The position numbers were made by a program, and so were the translations under genes. Positions 34,989-43,429 of a stretch of 64,000 bases of DNA are shown here, piece after piece. The notes under the pieces are model-generated. The model was not told the origin of the DNA, ran no database searches, and saw only the letters and a list, made by a program, of their open reading frames with translations. The DNA is from Akkermansiaceae bacterium UBA6138 (GTDB lineage: Bacteria > Verrucomicrobiota > Verrucomicrobiia > Verrucomicrobiales > DEV007), in contig DIVG01000029.1 of the NCBI GenBank assembly GCA_002422425.1, forward strand, positions 119,802 to 183,801. The letters are read 5' to 3'. Each line of letters starts with the position of its first letter. Position 1 is the stretch's first letter.

Positions 34989-37900
34989 TCAGTTGACCGT
35001 TTCCGCGACGGCGACGGGCGCAACGATCATCTCGACGCGGCGGGCTTTCCCATCAGAGAAACGACGGTCCTGTCCGGCACCGCGCACCGTGACGAGATTC
35101 TGGGAAACCCCCCGTTCGAGCAGCCTTTCCCTTACTGCATCGGCCCGGGCGGCACTGAGGCGCTCATTACGGTCCGGATTGCCCTCACTCCCGGCATAGC
35201 CGATCACGGTAACTTCGACCTTGCGACCGAAACGCCGGATCACGCGAGCACACAGGTCGATCTTTTCCAATTCGGTGGAACTGAGGGTCGCGGTGCCTTC
35301 GTTAAAGTAGACGGTATGATCGTCGTCGCTCCCGGCGACGGACTTTTTCCCACCGCTCGTCAACGCGGTGGGTGCGGGCTCGGCATCCTTCCGGGGAGTG
35401 TGGTGGGTGGTCTTGTGTAGGAGTTCTTCGAGGGCAATTCCCTCTTCCTCACCTGAAACCTCGGCGGTGAGGGACCGATGAATCGCGGCGGCGAGACTTA
35501 CCTCGTCCACGAGCGGTTCCGCTACCTCCTGAGAGGTGAAACTGGTGAAGGGATCGGGTGCGCCGGCCTGGCGGGCTGCAGACAGCTCGATCCCCACCAC
35601 GAGCAACTTTTCCTTCAGCAGAGAAATTTCGTTGTCACGTGCGGCACGCTGTAACATGATACCGCTCAACTGATCCTGCAGCTCACGGATCGACTCGGAG
35701 CGCTGCTCCAGTTTCTCACGCAGAGCCTCAACTTCGGCCAGGCTTTGGCTGCGACCTTCGGTCTCTACCTCCAGCCTGGCCAACTGTTCCGCAATCGTCT
35801 CGCGGAGAGCCTCAACCTCGGCTGTGATCCGGGATTTCTCTTCTCCCTGCTGTTTAGTAATCAGATCGCGTTCGTCACCGGCCGCTGCAATGGCGGCTTC
35901 AAGCTCGCCAAGCCTCGCTTCGTATTCGGCCTGCATCGCTTCGAGACGGGTCGAAGCCTCCGCCTCATCTGCCTCGCGTGTCTTAATTGAAACCCGCAGC
36001 CCCTCAAGCTCGGCGAGCAAAGCACTGACTTCCGCCTCTTTCTCCTCAAGACGACTCGAGAGCTGAATGGCCCGCTCGTCACTGGAACGGAGAGCCTCCT
36101 CCAGACCGACGACGGCAAGTCGGGAGACCTCTTGTTCTTCGCGGGCGGCTTCAAGCTCAGTATTAAGACGATTCAGCCTGATGTCGAGATCTTCCGCCCT
36201 GCGGGAGCTGTCGCTAAGCTCCTCCGAGATGGCCTCAAGCTGAGCCTCGCGGAGTGTGGCCGCCTCTTCGAGCTTGCCGATACGCAGGATGGCGTGATCA
36301 AGTTCACGAATCGTGTCGTCTTTGTCGCGCGAGACCAAGCTCAGCTCTTCCTGCAACTGGACAAGGGAATTCGCCGACTGCTCCAGTTGGGCGGAAAGGG
36401 CGGCTACTCTCACCTGCGCCGCATCGACTGCCTCCTCGGCGGAGGCGACCCGCTCGTCACTCGCGGCAAATTCATCGCGGCGACGGTCCAGCTCGGCCTC
36501 GAGCTGCCGCGACCTGGCTTCGTGGTAGCGGGCGTGCTTTGAACTCTCATCCACATCAACGCGGACGGCGTTCAGCTCGTCATAACGCTCACTAAGAGCC
36601 AGTTCAAGATCAACAATACGCCGGCGCTGCTCTTCGACAAAAGCGGTTCGTGCAGTGACTTCGGCATTGAGCCGGCGCGACTCGTCGTTGAGCGCTTCTA
36701 GCTCCCCTTCAGCCTCGGCCAGGGTGTTCTTAAGCTGCCGCACCAGATCACGCTGGGTCCTGAGCTCGGTGGCAAGATCGTTCACCTCGGTGCTGCGGTC
36801 CTCAATGATGGCTTCGAGTTCCTCCATCTGCGCCAGAGCTTTCTGGTAATCTTCCGCGCTGACGGTGTAGGCAAGGCGTGCATCACTGAGTTCGTGACGT
36901 GTCCTTGTGAGCTCATTCTGAAGCGACTCACGCTCAAGATTACGATCGATGAGACGGGCACGGAGGTCGGCAACCTCCTCCGTGAGAGCGGTGAGCCGAT
37001 CTTCATTCATACTGCCGTGCTGAAGGAGGCCGGCAAGCTCTTCACGGGCGCTTTCCAGTTGCCCCGCGAGTTCCTCGTTCCGCGCCTCTACGAGATCGAG
37101 CCCGGAAAGACGTTCCTCCAGCGTCGTGATTTCAGCGAGGCGTAAATTAAGGGCACGACGAACGTCATACATCTCGTGATAAGCGTCGTTGAGTTCGGCC
37201 TGGAGAGAGACCTTACGGCGCTGCAGCAATTCAAATTCGACAACCTTCCCCTCCGCCGCCTCAAGTGCATCGGACTTCACTCTCAGAGCCGTCTCAAGAG
37301 CAGTAATCTCCTCCCCCCTTCCCGCGACTACGGCGGAGAGCTCTTCGAGATCGCGCAGCAACCTCGCATTCGATTCACCGCTGCTCTCGATGAGAGAGCC
37401 GGAGCGACGGCGGATTTCACAGATCTCACGCGCCCGCTGTGGAAGAAGAGCCCTCCACTGGGCTACTTCGGCCGCCTGCCCCACAGAAGCAGCCTCGGCG
37501 GCGGCGAGTTTTGCTTCGAGGGTGGCGATCCGTTGCACCGCCAGCGCGGGTTCCCCGGGTACCTTGCCGAGGGGATTCCCGATCAGTTTGGCCTCGAGGG
37601 CCTCGACCAGGGCGAGCTGCTTTTGATACTCGGCGCGTACATCGTGCAGTTCATCGTGGGTGTCGATGAGGTCCTGTTCAAGATCGCGGATCCGCGCCTG
37701 GAATTCCGAGGCGGCGACAGCCTCCGCTGACTCAACCGGCGCAGCGGCCGCCATCGCCGTAGCGACGGGGCTTACTACCGGCACCCCTGAGGCCTCATCT
37801 CTCCACTGGCGGTATTCCGCCCTTTCTCGATCGAGTTGAGCCTCGAGTTCCCTGATCTTTTCCCTCAGTCCCTGGTCGGCAACCACTTCAGCCGGAATTT

Positions 37901-38210
37901 CTTTTCCGGACGAGGTTAAGGTCAGAGTGAGGGTCTCAATGCGCTTCTCCTTCTCAGCGAGACTCCTTTCCCAGGAATCGCGGTCAGCCTGCCAGCGGAC
38001 CCGCAGTTTTTTGAAAAGATCCTTTTGCGAAGAGCCAAGCGCACTCCACTGGCTCGCAAGATTCATATTCTCCTCCACCGCATAGCTGAGGCGCTGGGAG
38101 TAGCGGCCCCACGTCATCCTGGCAAGGAGCAGACCTATGCAGAAAAATACAATCGCCGAGACCCCTACCGGGAGCCAGTTTTTGAGGAGAAAGAGAGAAA
38201 TATCGTGCAT
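34989..38210 (-). CDS. Giant coiled-coil protein with membrane anchor and OmpA-like C-terminus
   Basis: 1073 residues. One N-terminal membrane helix (about 10-31) is followed by basic residues (RMTWGRYSQR). Roughly residues 45-900 are heptad-rich coiled coil with very many Glu, Leu, Arg and Ala. The C-terminal about 115 residues form an OmpA_C domain: VYFNEGTATLSS, then GYAGSEGNPDRNERLSAARADAV in parts (GYAGSEG; NERLSAARADAV). The position normally occupied by the diaminopimelate-binding Asp (TDxxG) is Gly (GYAGSEG), whereas the Arg of LSxxRA is kept. The coil would exceed 100 nm if fully extended, far more than a periplasm. Likely an envelope scaffold; topology is uncertain. Confidence 0.85.
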   Translation of the reverse strand: MHDISLFLLKNWLPVGVSAIVFFCIGLLLARMTWGRYSQRLSYAVEENMNLASQWSALGSSQKDLFKKLRVRWQADRDSWERSLAEKEKRIETLTLTLTSSGKEIPAEVVADQGLREKIRELEAQLDRERAEYRQWRDEASGVPVVSPVATAMAAAAPVESAEAVAASEFQARIRDLEQDLIDTHDELHDVRAEYQKQLALVEALEAKLIGNPLGKVPGEPALAVQRIATLEAKLAAAEAASVGQAAEVAQWRALLPQRAREICEIRRRSGSLIESSGESNARLLRDLEELSAVVAGRGEEITALETALRVKSDALEAAEGKVVEFELLQRRKVSLQAELNDAYHEMYDVRRALNLRLAEITTLEERLSGLDLVEARNEELAGQLESAREELAGLLQHGSMNEDRLTALTEEVADLRARLIDRNLERESLQNELTRTRHELSDARLAYTVSAEDYQKALAQMEELEAIIEDRSTEVNDLATELRTQRDLVRQLKNTLAEAEGELEALNDESRRLNAEVTARTAFVEEQRRRIVDLELALSERYDELNAVRVDVDESSKHARYHEARSRQLEAELDRRRDEFAASDERVASAEEAVDAAQVRVAALSAQLEQSANSLVQLQEELSLVSRDKDDTIRELDHAILRIGKLEEAATLREAQLEAISEELSDSSRRAEDLDIRLNRLNTELEAAREEQEVSRLAVVGLEEALRSSDERAIQLSSRLEEKEAEVSALLAELEGLRVSIKTREADEAEASTRLEAMQAEYEARLGELEAAIAAAGDERDLITKQQGEEKSRITAEVEALRETIAEQLARLEVETEGRSQSLAEVEALREKLEQRSESIRELQDQLSGIMLQRAARDNEISLLKEKLLVVGIELSAARQAGAPDPFTSFTSQEVAEPLVDEVSLAAAIHRSLTAEVSGEEEGIALEELLHKTTHHTPRKDAEPAPTALTSGGKKSVAGSDDDHTVYFNEGTATLSSTELEKIDLCARVIRRFGRKVEVTVIGYAGSEGNPDRNERLSAARADAVRERLLERGVSQNLVTVRGAGQDRRFSDGKARRVEMIVAPVAVAETVN

Positions 38211-38242
38211 CTTGAGTTTGTGTTTGGAAACGTTTGGGAAAG

Positions 38243-38482
38243 TTACTCTTTGGCGCCGGAAAGCTCGGACTTGATTCGGGAAATCTCGTCACTCGTTTTT
38301 TCGTAATCAGCGAAAGCAGCGCGATTTCCCTCTTCGACCTTCTCGGCGAACTTACGTGTATTCCTCCAGATAATCCAGCCGATGAAAGAGCCGAGGAGCA
38401 GGCACACGCCTCCACCGATGAGGAGAGTTACTCCCCAATCGAGGAGGTAGCTTTCAGCATGGGGGGTGAGAGAGGGCGACAT
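38243..38482 (-). CDS. Small single-span membrane protein
   Basis: 79 residues: an acidic N-terminus, one membrane helix (GVTLLIGGGVCLLLGSFIGWIIW), the basic stop-transfer RNTRK, and a short amphipathic coil (FADYEKTSDEISRIKSEL). It lies 16 bp after the BON/OmpA gene and 32 bp before the giant coiled-coil gene, on the same strand, so it is a member of this operon. No homologue is recognised. The layout matches the 95-residue protein at the operon end. Confidence 0.7.
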   Translation of the reverse strand: MSPSLTPHAESYLLDWGVTLLIGGGVCLLLGSFIGWIIWRNTRKFAEKVEEGNRAAFADYEKTSDEISRIKSELSGAKE

Positions 38483-38498
38483 GGGGTAGAAGTGAGGT

Positions 38499-40349
38499 TC
38501 AGGGCACGGGGACGGGGGCTTCTTCTGCGGGAGGCTTCAGCGAAATGTCAACGCGGCGAGCCCTCCATCGCTGACCGGGGCGCAGATTGGAGACGTTCTC
38601 AACGGTCGCCGCCGTTTCGATTGCACTGACTTCAAGCCCCAGTCGCTCCAGCTCGGCAACCACGGCATCCGCACGACGCAGGCTCAGCTCGCGATTTTTT
38701 TCCGCATTCCCAAGGTTATCGGCCACACCAGTGACGACGAGAGAGAGCGCCACGTTCGCCTTTTTCAAGGTCTCAACGAGGGCGGAGATCTTCGCTCGTT
38801 CGTCGGAACCGAGAATCTCGCTTCCCATATCAAAATAGAGGGGAGATTCTTTTAATGCCGCAGAGAGGGTATCACGCAGCGGCGGCGTAAGAGGTGTTTT
38901 GGGAGCGGGGGTATCGACATGAAGCAGATCGTTCTGGATCGTGAAGTTCGCTGGCACCGTATTCACCGCAATGTTCTGCATGATCTGCCTGTCGGAAAGA
39001 GCACGGGTGACGCCCTCCATCACAAACCGGTTTTCTTCGGACCTAAAAGTGCCACGCTCGACCCGGCGAAGAGCCTCTGAAAAAAACTCGGGCAGGCGGG
39101 CGACCCACTCGTCGCCGGGACTGGCGGGGACCACTTCGATCTCGTTTTTAACAGTGAGCTGCGGGAACATCGCCACGAGCCTCTCCTCCAGGCGTCCCGG
39201 TAGCATCTCATCGGAAAGTTTGCCGGAAAAAATGAGAAGTTCCCCTTCATAAACCGCAAGGAATCGTTGTCCGTCCCCCTCAGAGCGTCCGGGCGGCGCA
39301 ATCGTGATATCAGCGATAATCGCGATAGCCGGTTCGGTCTCTGCCAACTGGCTCAGTCCCGCCTCCATCGTCCTGAACGTTTCCTCATCGGGTGACGTCC
39401 CCCGCAGGCGAATTCGGGACCCGGTGAATTCAGCCGTCATCTCGCCGGTGAGCCCCTTGAGCAGGGCCGGGAAAACGATCGGCAGCGATCCCAACCAGGG
39501 GGCGCGCGCCCTGTCTTTCACCATTTCGATGCGGTCGATAATCGACACTGAGGGATCAACCGCCCCCCGGAGTGCCCCGAGCAGGACAGCTCTGTCCGCT
39601 TCCTCTGAAAGCACCCCGCTCAGTGTGACCCCAAAGCGGTTGCGGGTCAGCTTGATCTCGGTGCTGCGCAGGAAAGTATCGGGAGTCTTCACCGCAATTT
39701 GATCGACGATGTTCCCCGGCGCGATACTCTCCGCAAGCTCAAGAAGACCGGCGCGAATTCCATGGTTGGGGACGGTGCCGTTCATCGTCAGGTGACCGTC
39801 TTTAAAAAACACCTCCGCCTCCCCGGAGTGGGCGAAAAGTCCGCTCGCAAGCGAGGCGAACTCGGCCATTTCGGGAAAGGAGATCTGACGGGGGTCGAAC
39901 CCGATCAGGTTCTCCACCCCCGCAATGCCGGGAAGGGCGTGGAGACGCGACGCGAGCAGACTGCGCGCCTCCTCGTCGGAAGGAGCGAGGACTCCCTCAA
40001 TCTTCACAAGGTCGCTCCCGGGCGCTCTTGTCACGACTACGAGGGGCAATAAGGTGGGACGAATTGAAATTGTGGTTTCAGTCTCCCCTGGCCAGTAGGC
40101 GGCGGGAAGCTCTCTTTTGAGCAGACCAATCAGTTTCGAGATGTCTTCAGGATTCTCAACGAATCCGGCGAGACCGGCATTAAAATGATCGAATTTCACC
40201 TCAACCCCCTCATAGCCCGCGCCACTAAGAACCACCAGCGCTCTTCGCTCCATCTCGGTTTCAAGATTACCGCGAAGCGAGAGCTTCGCCAGTGCGACCG
40301 AACCAATCACGGCAAAAATAAAAAGAAGTATGATGACAAGGAACCTCAT
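38499..40349 (-). CDS. Membrane-anchored protein with BON-like repeats and OmpA domain
   Basis: 616 residues. An N-terminal hydrophobic helix (LVIILLFIFAVIGSVALA) anchors or exports it. Residues about 40-460 contain repeated alpha/beta units in the manner of BON domains (segments such as VKIEGVLAPSDEEARSLL, LTMNGTVPNHGIRAGLL, VTLSGVLSEEADRAVLL, RLRGTSPDEETFRTME, LLIFSGKLSDEM). The C-terminal OmpA_C domain has LYFDMGSEILGSD, GVADNLGN (Asp and Asn of the peptidoglycan-binding loop retained) and NRELSLRRADAV. The BON plus OmpA order resembles mycobacterial ArfA. It is the first gene of the operon and has a near-consensus promoter 26 bp upstream. Role in envelope-peptidoglycan linkage is inferred. 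Confidence 0.82.
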   Translation of the reverse strand: MRFLVIILLFIFAVIGSVALAKLSLRGNLETEMERRALVVLSGAGYEGVEVKFDHFNAGLAGFVENPEDISKLIGLLKRELPAAYWPGETETTISIRPTLLPLVVVTRAPGSDLVKIEGVLAPSDEEARSLLASRLHALPGIAGVENLIGFDPRQISFPEMAEFASLASGLFAHSGEAEVFFKDGHLTMNGTVPNHGIRAGLLELAESIAPGNIVDQIAVKTPDTFLRSTEIKLTRNRFGVTLSGVLSEEADRAVLLGALRGAVDPSVSIIDRIEMVKDRARAPWLGSLPIVFPALLKGLTGEMTAEFTGSRIRLRGTSPDEETFRTMEAGLSQLAETEPAIAIIADITIAPPGRSEGDGQRFLAVYEGELLIFSGKLSDEMLPGRLEERLVAMFPQLTVKNEIEVVPASPGDEWVARLPEFFSEALRRVERGTFRSEENRFVMEGVTRALSDRQIMQNIAVNTVPANFTIQNDLLHVDTPAPKTPLTPPLRDTLSAALKESPLYFDMGSEILGSDERAKISALVETLKKANVALSLVVTGVADNLGNAEKNRELSLRRADAVVAELERLGLEVSAIETAATVENVSNLRPGQRWRARRVDISLKPPAEEAPVPVP

Positions 40350-40374
40350 CCAGTTCAGGTAAAATCAGAGTTCG

Positions 40375-40403
40375 ATTATAATCAATTTTTACAAAACTCT
40401 CAA
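40375..40403 (-). promoter_or_regulatory. Near-consensus sigma70-type promoter for the OmpA operon
   Basis: On the minus strand TTGAGA (40398-40403) and a perfect TATAAT (40375-40380) separated by exactly 17 bp, 26 bp before the start codon at 40349. Best promoter match in the window, in an AT-rich context. The leader would be only about 20 nt. Confidence 0.8.
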
Positions 40404-40456
40404 GTCATGAGTCGCAAATTTTAAAAACTTAACCCAACCGAAGGAGGGTGGCTTTT

Positions 40457-40476
40457 TATAATTTTTATAAATTATA
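40457..40476. repeat. Perfect AT-only inverted repeat
   Basis: Arms TATAATTT (40457-40464) and AAATTATA (40469-40476) with spacer TTAT. It lies about 55 bp upstream of the -35 of the OmpA operon promoter and could be a regulator-binding site or an AT-rich upstream element. Confidence 0.5.
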
Positions 40477-40621
40477 CTAACTCCCAGAAAAAACAAGCCG
40501 CTTCTTGCTGCTTGCCTCTTGCTTCTCTTCTGCAAATCCACCGTCTACCTTAGACCTAGCTCATTGGGACGGCGCGGCGCGTCGGCTGCGAGACTGTCGC
40601 TTGCCCTTGCCTGGACGCGAA

Positions 40622-40652
40622 AAAGCCCGCTTCGTCTCCGGAAGCGGGCTTT
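40622..40652 (-). terminator. Intrinsic terminator of pnp
   Basis: Perfect 12-bp stem AAAGCCCGCTTC/GAAGCGGGCTTT with a 7-nt loop. On the minus strand it is followed by a T-run (complement of A at 40619-40624), 28 nt after the pnp stop. Confidence 0.85.
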
Positions 40653-40679
40653 CACTCAAAAGAGTTGCCGGTCCGATGA

Positions 40680-42818
40680 TCAGTCGGCCTTGTTGAGCTC
40701 GGCGGCGGCTTCGATGCCGCGCTCGGCCATAGCGGCCTTGCGGCTCAGCTTGACCCGGCCGCGCTCATCGACACCGATGCACTTAGCGTAAACCATGTCA
40801 CCGACCTTGACTACGTCGGTGACCTCGTTGACGCGGAAGTCGGCGAGCTCGGAGATGTGAACCATGCCGTCTTTACCCGGGAGGACCTCGACGAAGGCGC
40901 CGAAGTTCGTCGTGCTGACGACTTTGCCATAGTAAGTCGCGCCCACTTCGATCTCGGCGGTCGTGCGGCGAACAAGCTCGATCGCACGATTGAGGGCTTC
41001 CTGGTGCGCGGCGTAGATGCTCACGGTGCCGTCATCAGAGATATTGATGTCAGCGCCGGTCTCGGCCTGGATGCCCTTGATGTTCTTCCCGCCGGGGCCG
41101 ATGAGCTCACCGATCTTCTGGGGATCGATCTTGATCGTCTCGATGCGGGGAGCGTGCTGACTGAGAGCTTTCGGGGCGGAAATGATGTTGTTCATCACCT
41201 CGAGGACCTGGAAACGACCCTTCGTGGCTTTGTCGACGCCTTCGAGAAGGATGTCGAGGGAAAGACCGGCGAGCTTGAGGTCGAGCTGGTAGCCCGTGAC
41301 GCCTTCGCTGGTGCCGCACAGTTTGAAGTCCATGTCACCCATGAAGTCCTCGTTCCCGATGATGTCGATCATCGTGACGTAGCGGTTGAGATTGTCGCCT
41401 TCGAACTCGGTCACGAGGCCGCAGGAGATCCCCGCGACGGGCCGGATGAGCGGAACGCCAGCGTCGAGCAGAGCCATGACACCCGAACAGACCGAGGCCA
41501 TCGAGGTGGAGCCGTTCGACTCCATCACTTCGCTGGACACGCGGATCGCATAAGGGAAGTCGGCTTCTGGAGGGATAACCGGCTCGATCGACTTCTCGGC
41601 GAGAGCGCCGTGACCGATCTCGCGGCGGTTCATGCCGCCCATGCGACCGGTTTCACCGACGGAGAAAGGCGGGAAGTTGTAGTGGAGGATGAAACGCTTC
41701 GAGTCTTCGCCACCGGCGTAGTTGTCGAAATACTGCTTCTCGTCAGCCGGGGCGAGCGTCGTGATCGCGAGAGCCTGGGTTTCACCGCGGGCGAAGAGAG
41801 CGGAGCCGTGGGTGCGGGGGAGCACGCCGATTTCGCCCGAGAGCGGACGGATCGTATCGATATCGCGACCGTCGCAGCGCTGCCCTTTGTCGAGGATGCT
41901 GATGCGGAAAGCTTTTTTCTGGAGGTAATCAAAAGCCTGGGAGATCGCGAACTCACCGGCGTCGGGGTATTTTTCGAGGATTTTCGCGGAGACTTCCTTG
42001 CGGAGAGCGGAGACAGCGGCACCGCGCTCGATCTTGGAAGCCTTGTAAAGGGCGTCTTCGATGCGGTCTCCGGCGACTTCATAGGCAACTTCGAGGAGTT
42101 CGTCCTGCACTTCCATGAGGGCGACAGTGCGCTTGGTCTTGCCGGCGCGGCGGGCGAGTTCTTCCTGCGCGTCGAGAAGGGGCTGGATCGCCTTCTGGGC
42201 AAAGATGAGGGCCTCCTTGAACTTGGCGTCCGGCACTTCTTTGGCGCCACCCTCGATCATGATGACCTTGTCGCGGAGACCGACATAGACGAGATCGAGA
42301 GTGCTTTCCTCGCGCTCATCGAAGGTAGGGTTAACGATGAAGTCACCGCCAATGAGGCCGATACGAACCGCTCCGATGGGGCCGGCGAAAGGAATGTCGG
42401 AAACGCAAAGCGCAGCCGAGGCACCGTTGATGCTCAGGATATCCGCGTCGTTGATGCCGTCGGCGCTGAGGAGCAGGGCGACGATCTGGGTGTCATAAAG
42501 ATAGCCCTTGGGGAAAAGAGGGCGAAGAGGGCGGTCCGTCATCCGGCAGGTGAGGATCTCCTTCTCGGTGGGGCGGCCTTCACGTTTGAAGTAACCACCG
42601 GGGAAGCGCCCGGCAGCGGCGGCCTTTTCCTTGTATTCGACAGAGAGAGGGAACCAGTCCTGGCCCTCTTTCACTTTCGTCTGTGAGACGGCGGTCACGA
42701 TGACCACAGTTTCACCGACCTGAACGGTCACGGCACCATCGGCAAGCTTGCCCATTTTGCCGGTTTCAATCGTCATTTCCTGCGTGCCGACCTGGCACGT
42801 GATTTTTTCAATACTCAT
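40680..42818 (-). CDS. pnp: Polyribonucleotide nucleotidyltransferase (PNPase)
   Basis: 712 residues, the usual size for PNPase, the phosphorolytic 3'-5' exoribonuclease of the degradosome. Two RNase PH domains are visible: the first with GRFPGGYFKREGRPTEKEIL, the second with GQRCDGRDIDTIRPL, ALFARGETQAL and the catalytic region CSGVMALLDAGVPL and DFMGDMDFKL. KH (IGELIGPGGKNIKGIQ) and S1 (YYGKVVSTTNFGAFVEVLPGKDGMVHISEL, in parts) domains close the protein. A good ribosome-binding site (AAGGA) precedes the ATG. It lies downstream of rpsO on the same strand, the classical rpsO-pnp arrangement, and ends in a strong intrinsic terminator. Confidence 0.98.
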   Translation of the reverse strand: MSIEKITCQVGTQEMTIETGKMGKLADGAVTVQVGETVVIVTAVSQTKVKEGQDWFPLSVEYKEKAAAAGRFPGGYFKREGRPTEKEILTCRMTDRPLRPLFPKGYLYDTQIVALLLSADGINDADILSINGASAALCVSDIPFAGPIGAVRIGLIGGDFIVNPTFDEREESTLDLVYVGLRDKVIMIEGGAKEVPDAKFKEALIFAQKAIQPLLDAQEELARRAGKTKRTVALMEVQDELLEVAYEVAGDRIEDALYKASKIERGAAVSALRKEVSAKILEKYPDAGEFAISQAFDYLQKKAFRISILDKGQRCDGRDIDTIRPLSGEIGVLPRTHGSALFARGETQALAITTLAPADEKQYFDNYAGGEDSKRFILHYNFPPFSVGETGRMGGMNRREIGHGALAEKSIEPVIPPEADFPYAIRVSSEVMESNGSTSMASVCSGVMALLDAGVPLIRPVAGISCGLVTEFEGDNLNRYVTMIDIIGNEDFMGDMDFKLCGTSEGVTGYQLDLKLAGLSLDILLEGVDKATKGRFQVLEVMNNIISAPKALSQHAPRIETIKIDPQKIGELIGPGGKNIKGIQAETGADINISDDGTVSIYAAHQEALNRAIELVRRTTAEIEVGATYYGKVVSTTNFGAFVEVLPGKDGMVHISELADFRVNEVTDVVKVGDMVYAKCIGVDERGRVKLSRKAAMAERGIEAAAELNKAD

Positions 42819-42970
42819 ATGTTTCCTTTTTGCTTAAAAATTCGGGGATTCAGTGCGGCGCGGTTGAGGGACCGGCCTGCTGCAACTGAGAGCTCCGCCC
42901 GGGACGTGGGCGGAGACGCCGTCATGAAGCGGAAATCGACGACAGCATGTCGCCGATGCCCCAAAACGGA

Positions 42971-42998
42971 GAAAGCGCCGGGGTAAACCGACGCTTTC
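42971..42998 (-). terminator. Hairpin in the rpsO-pnp intergenic region
   Basis: Stem GAAAGCG/CGCTTTC, a C-A mismatch, then CGG/CCG closing a GGTAAA loop, directly after the rpsO stop. It is placed like the partial terminator and RNase III site of E. coli rpsO-pnp. On the minus strand the following TCCGTTTTGG is a poor T-run, so read-through into pnp is expected. Confidence 0.55.
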
Positions 42999-43007
42999 AA
43001 AAATTAA

Positions 43008-43265
43008 TTAGCGGCGCAGACCGAGGGTCGCGAGCACTTTCTGATAGCGCTCAGCGTCCGTGCGAGCAAGGTAATCGAGAAGTTTACGACGGCGTGCGAC
43101 GAGGCGCAGGAGACCGCGACGTGATGAGACGTCTTTTTTGTTGGCCGTGAGGTGGCCGGTGAGGTGGTTGATGCGCTCGGACATCAGTGCGATCTGCACG
43201 TCAGCGCTGCCGGTATCACGATCATGAAGCTGAAGCTCCACTGTTTTGTTGCTTAATTCACTCAT
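43008..43265 (-). CDS. rpsO: Ribosomal protein S15
   Basis: 85 residues from ATG 43265, four fewer than E. coli S15 at the N-terminus. The family signature is complete: TGSADVQIALMSERINHLTGHL, DVSSRRGLLRLVARRRKLLDYL (in parts) and the final LGLRR. S15 binds 16S rRNA helices 20-22 early in 30S assembly. The reading can be extended to 43310, but the extra residues (ENNPASRRCQQREQ) are not conserved in S15. The gene starts the rpsO-pnp unit, with 190 bp and one hairpin between the two genes. Confidence 0.97.
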   Translation of the reverse strand: MSELSNKTVELQLHDRDTGSADVQIALMSERINHLTGHLTANKKDVSSRRGLLRLVARRRKLLDYLARTDAERYQKVLATLGLRR

Positions 43266-43429
43266 TTGCTCTCTTTGTTGGCATCGCCTTGATGCCGGGT
43301 TGTTTTCCATATTTCAGGGCCTGAACGGAATCACATTTCATTCCCGATGCAATGGAAAAGATGTCATAAATGTCAGTTTTCCAGTAAAAAGCCGGACGTC
43401 CCTTCTGTCGTAATCGTATTCAATTCGTG

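Larger units (their letters stand above)
40350..40679. other. Intergenic region between pnp and the OmpA operon
   Basis: About 330 bp separating the pnp 3' end from the next minus-strand operon. It contains, from the pnp side, the intrinsic terminator (40622-40652), a GC-rich stretch with no recognised content, an AT palindrome (40457-40476) and the operon promoter (40375-40403). Confidence 0.6.

Noticed and set aside
38587..39702. Ser/Arg-rich plus-strand frames across the BON/OmpA gene
   Set aside because: Shadows of the minus-strand gene, which has a signal anchor, an OmpA domain and a near-consensus promoter.
40857..42686. 609-codon plus-strand open frame
   Set aside because: Exact antisense of pnp, whose KH, S1 and RNase PH domains are unmistakable; the frame is acidic low-complexity without homology.
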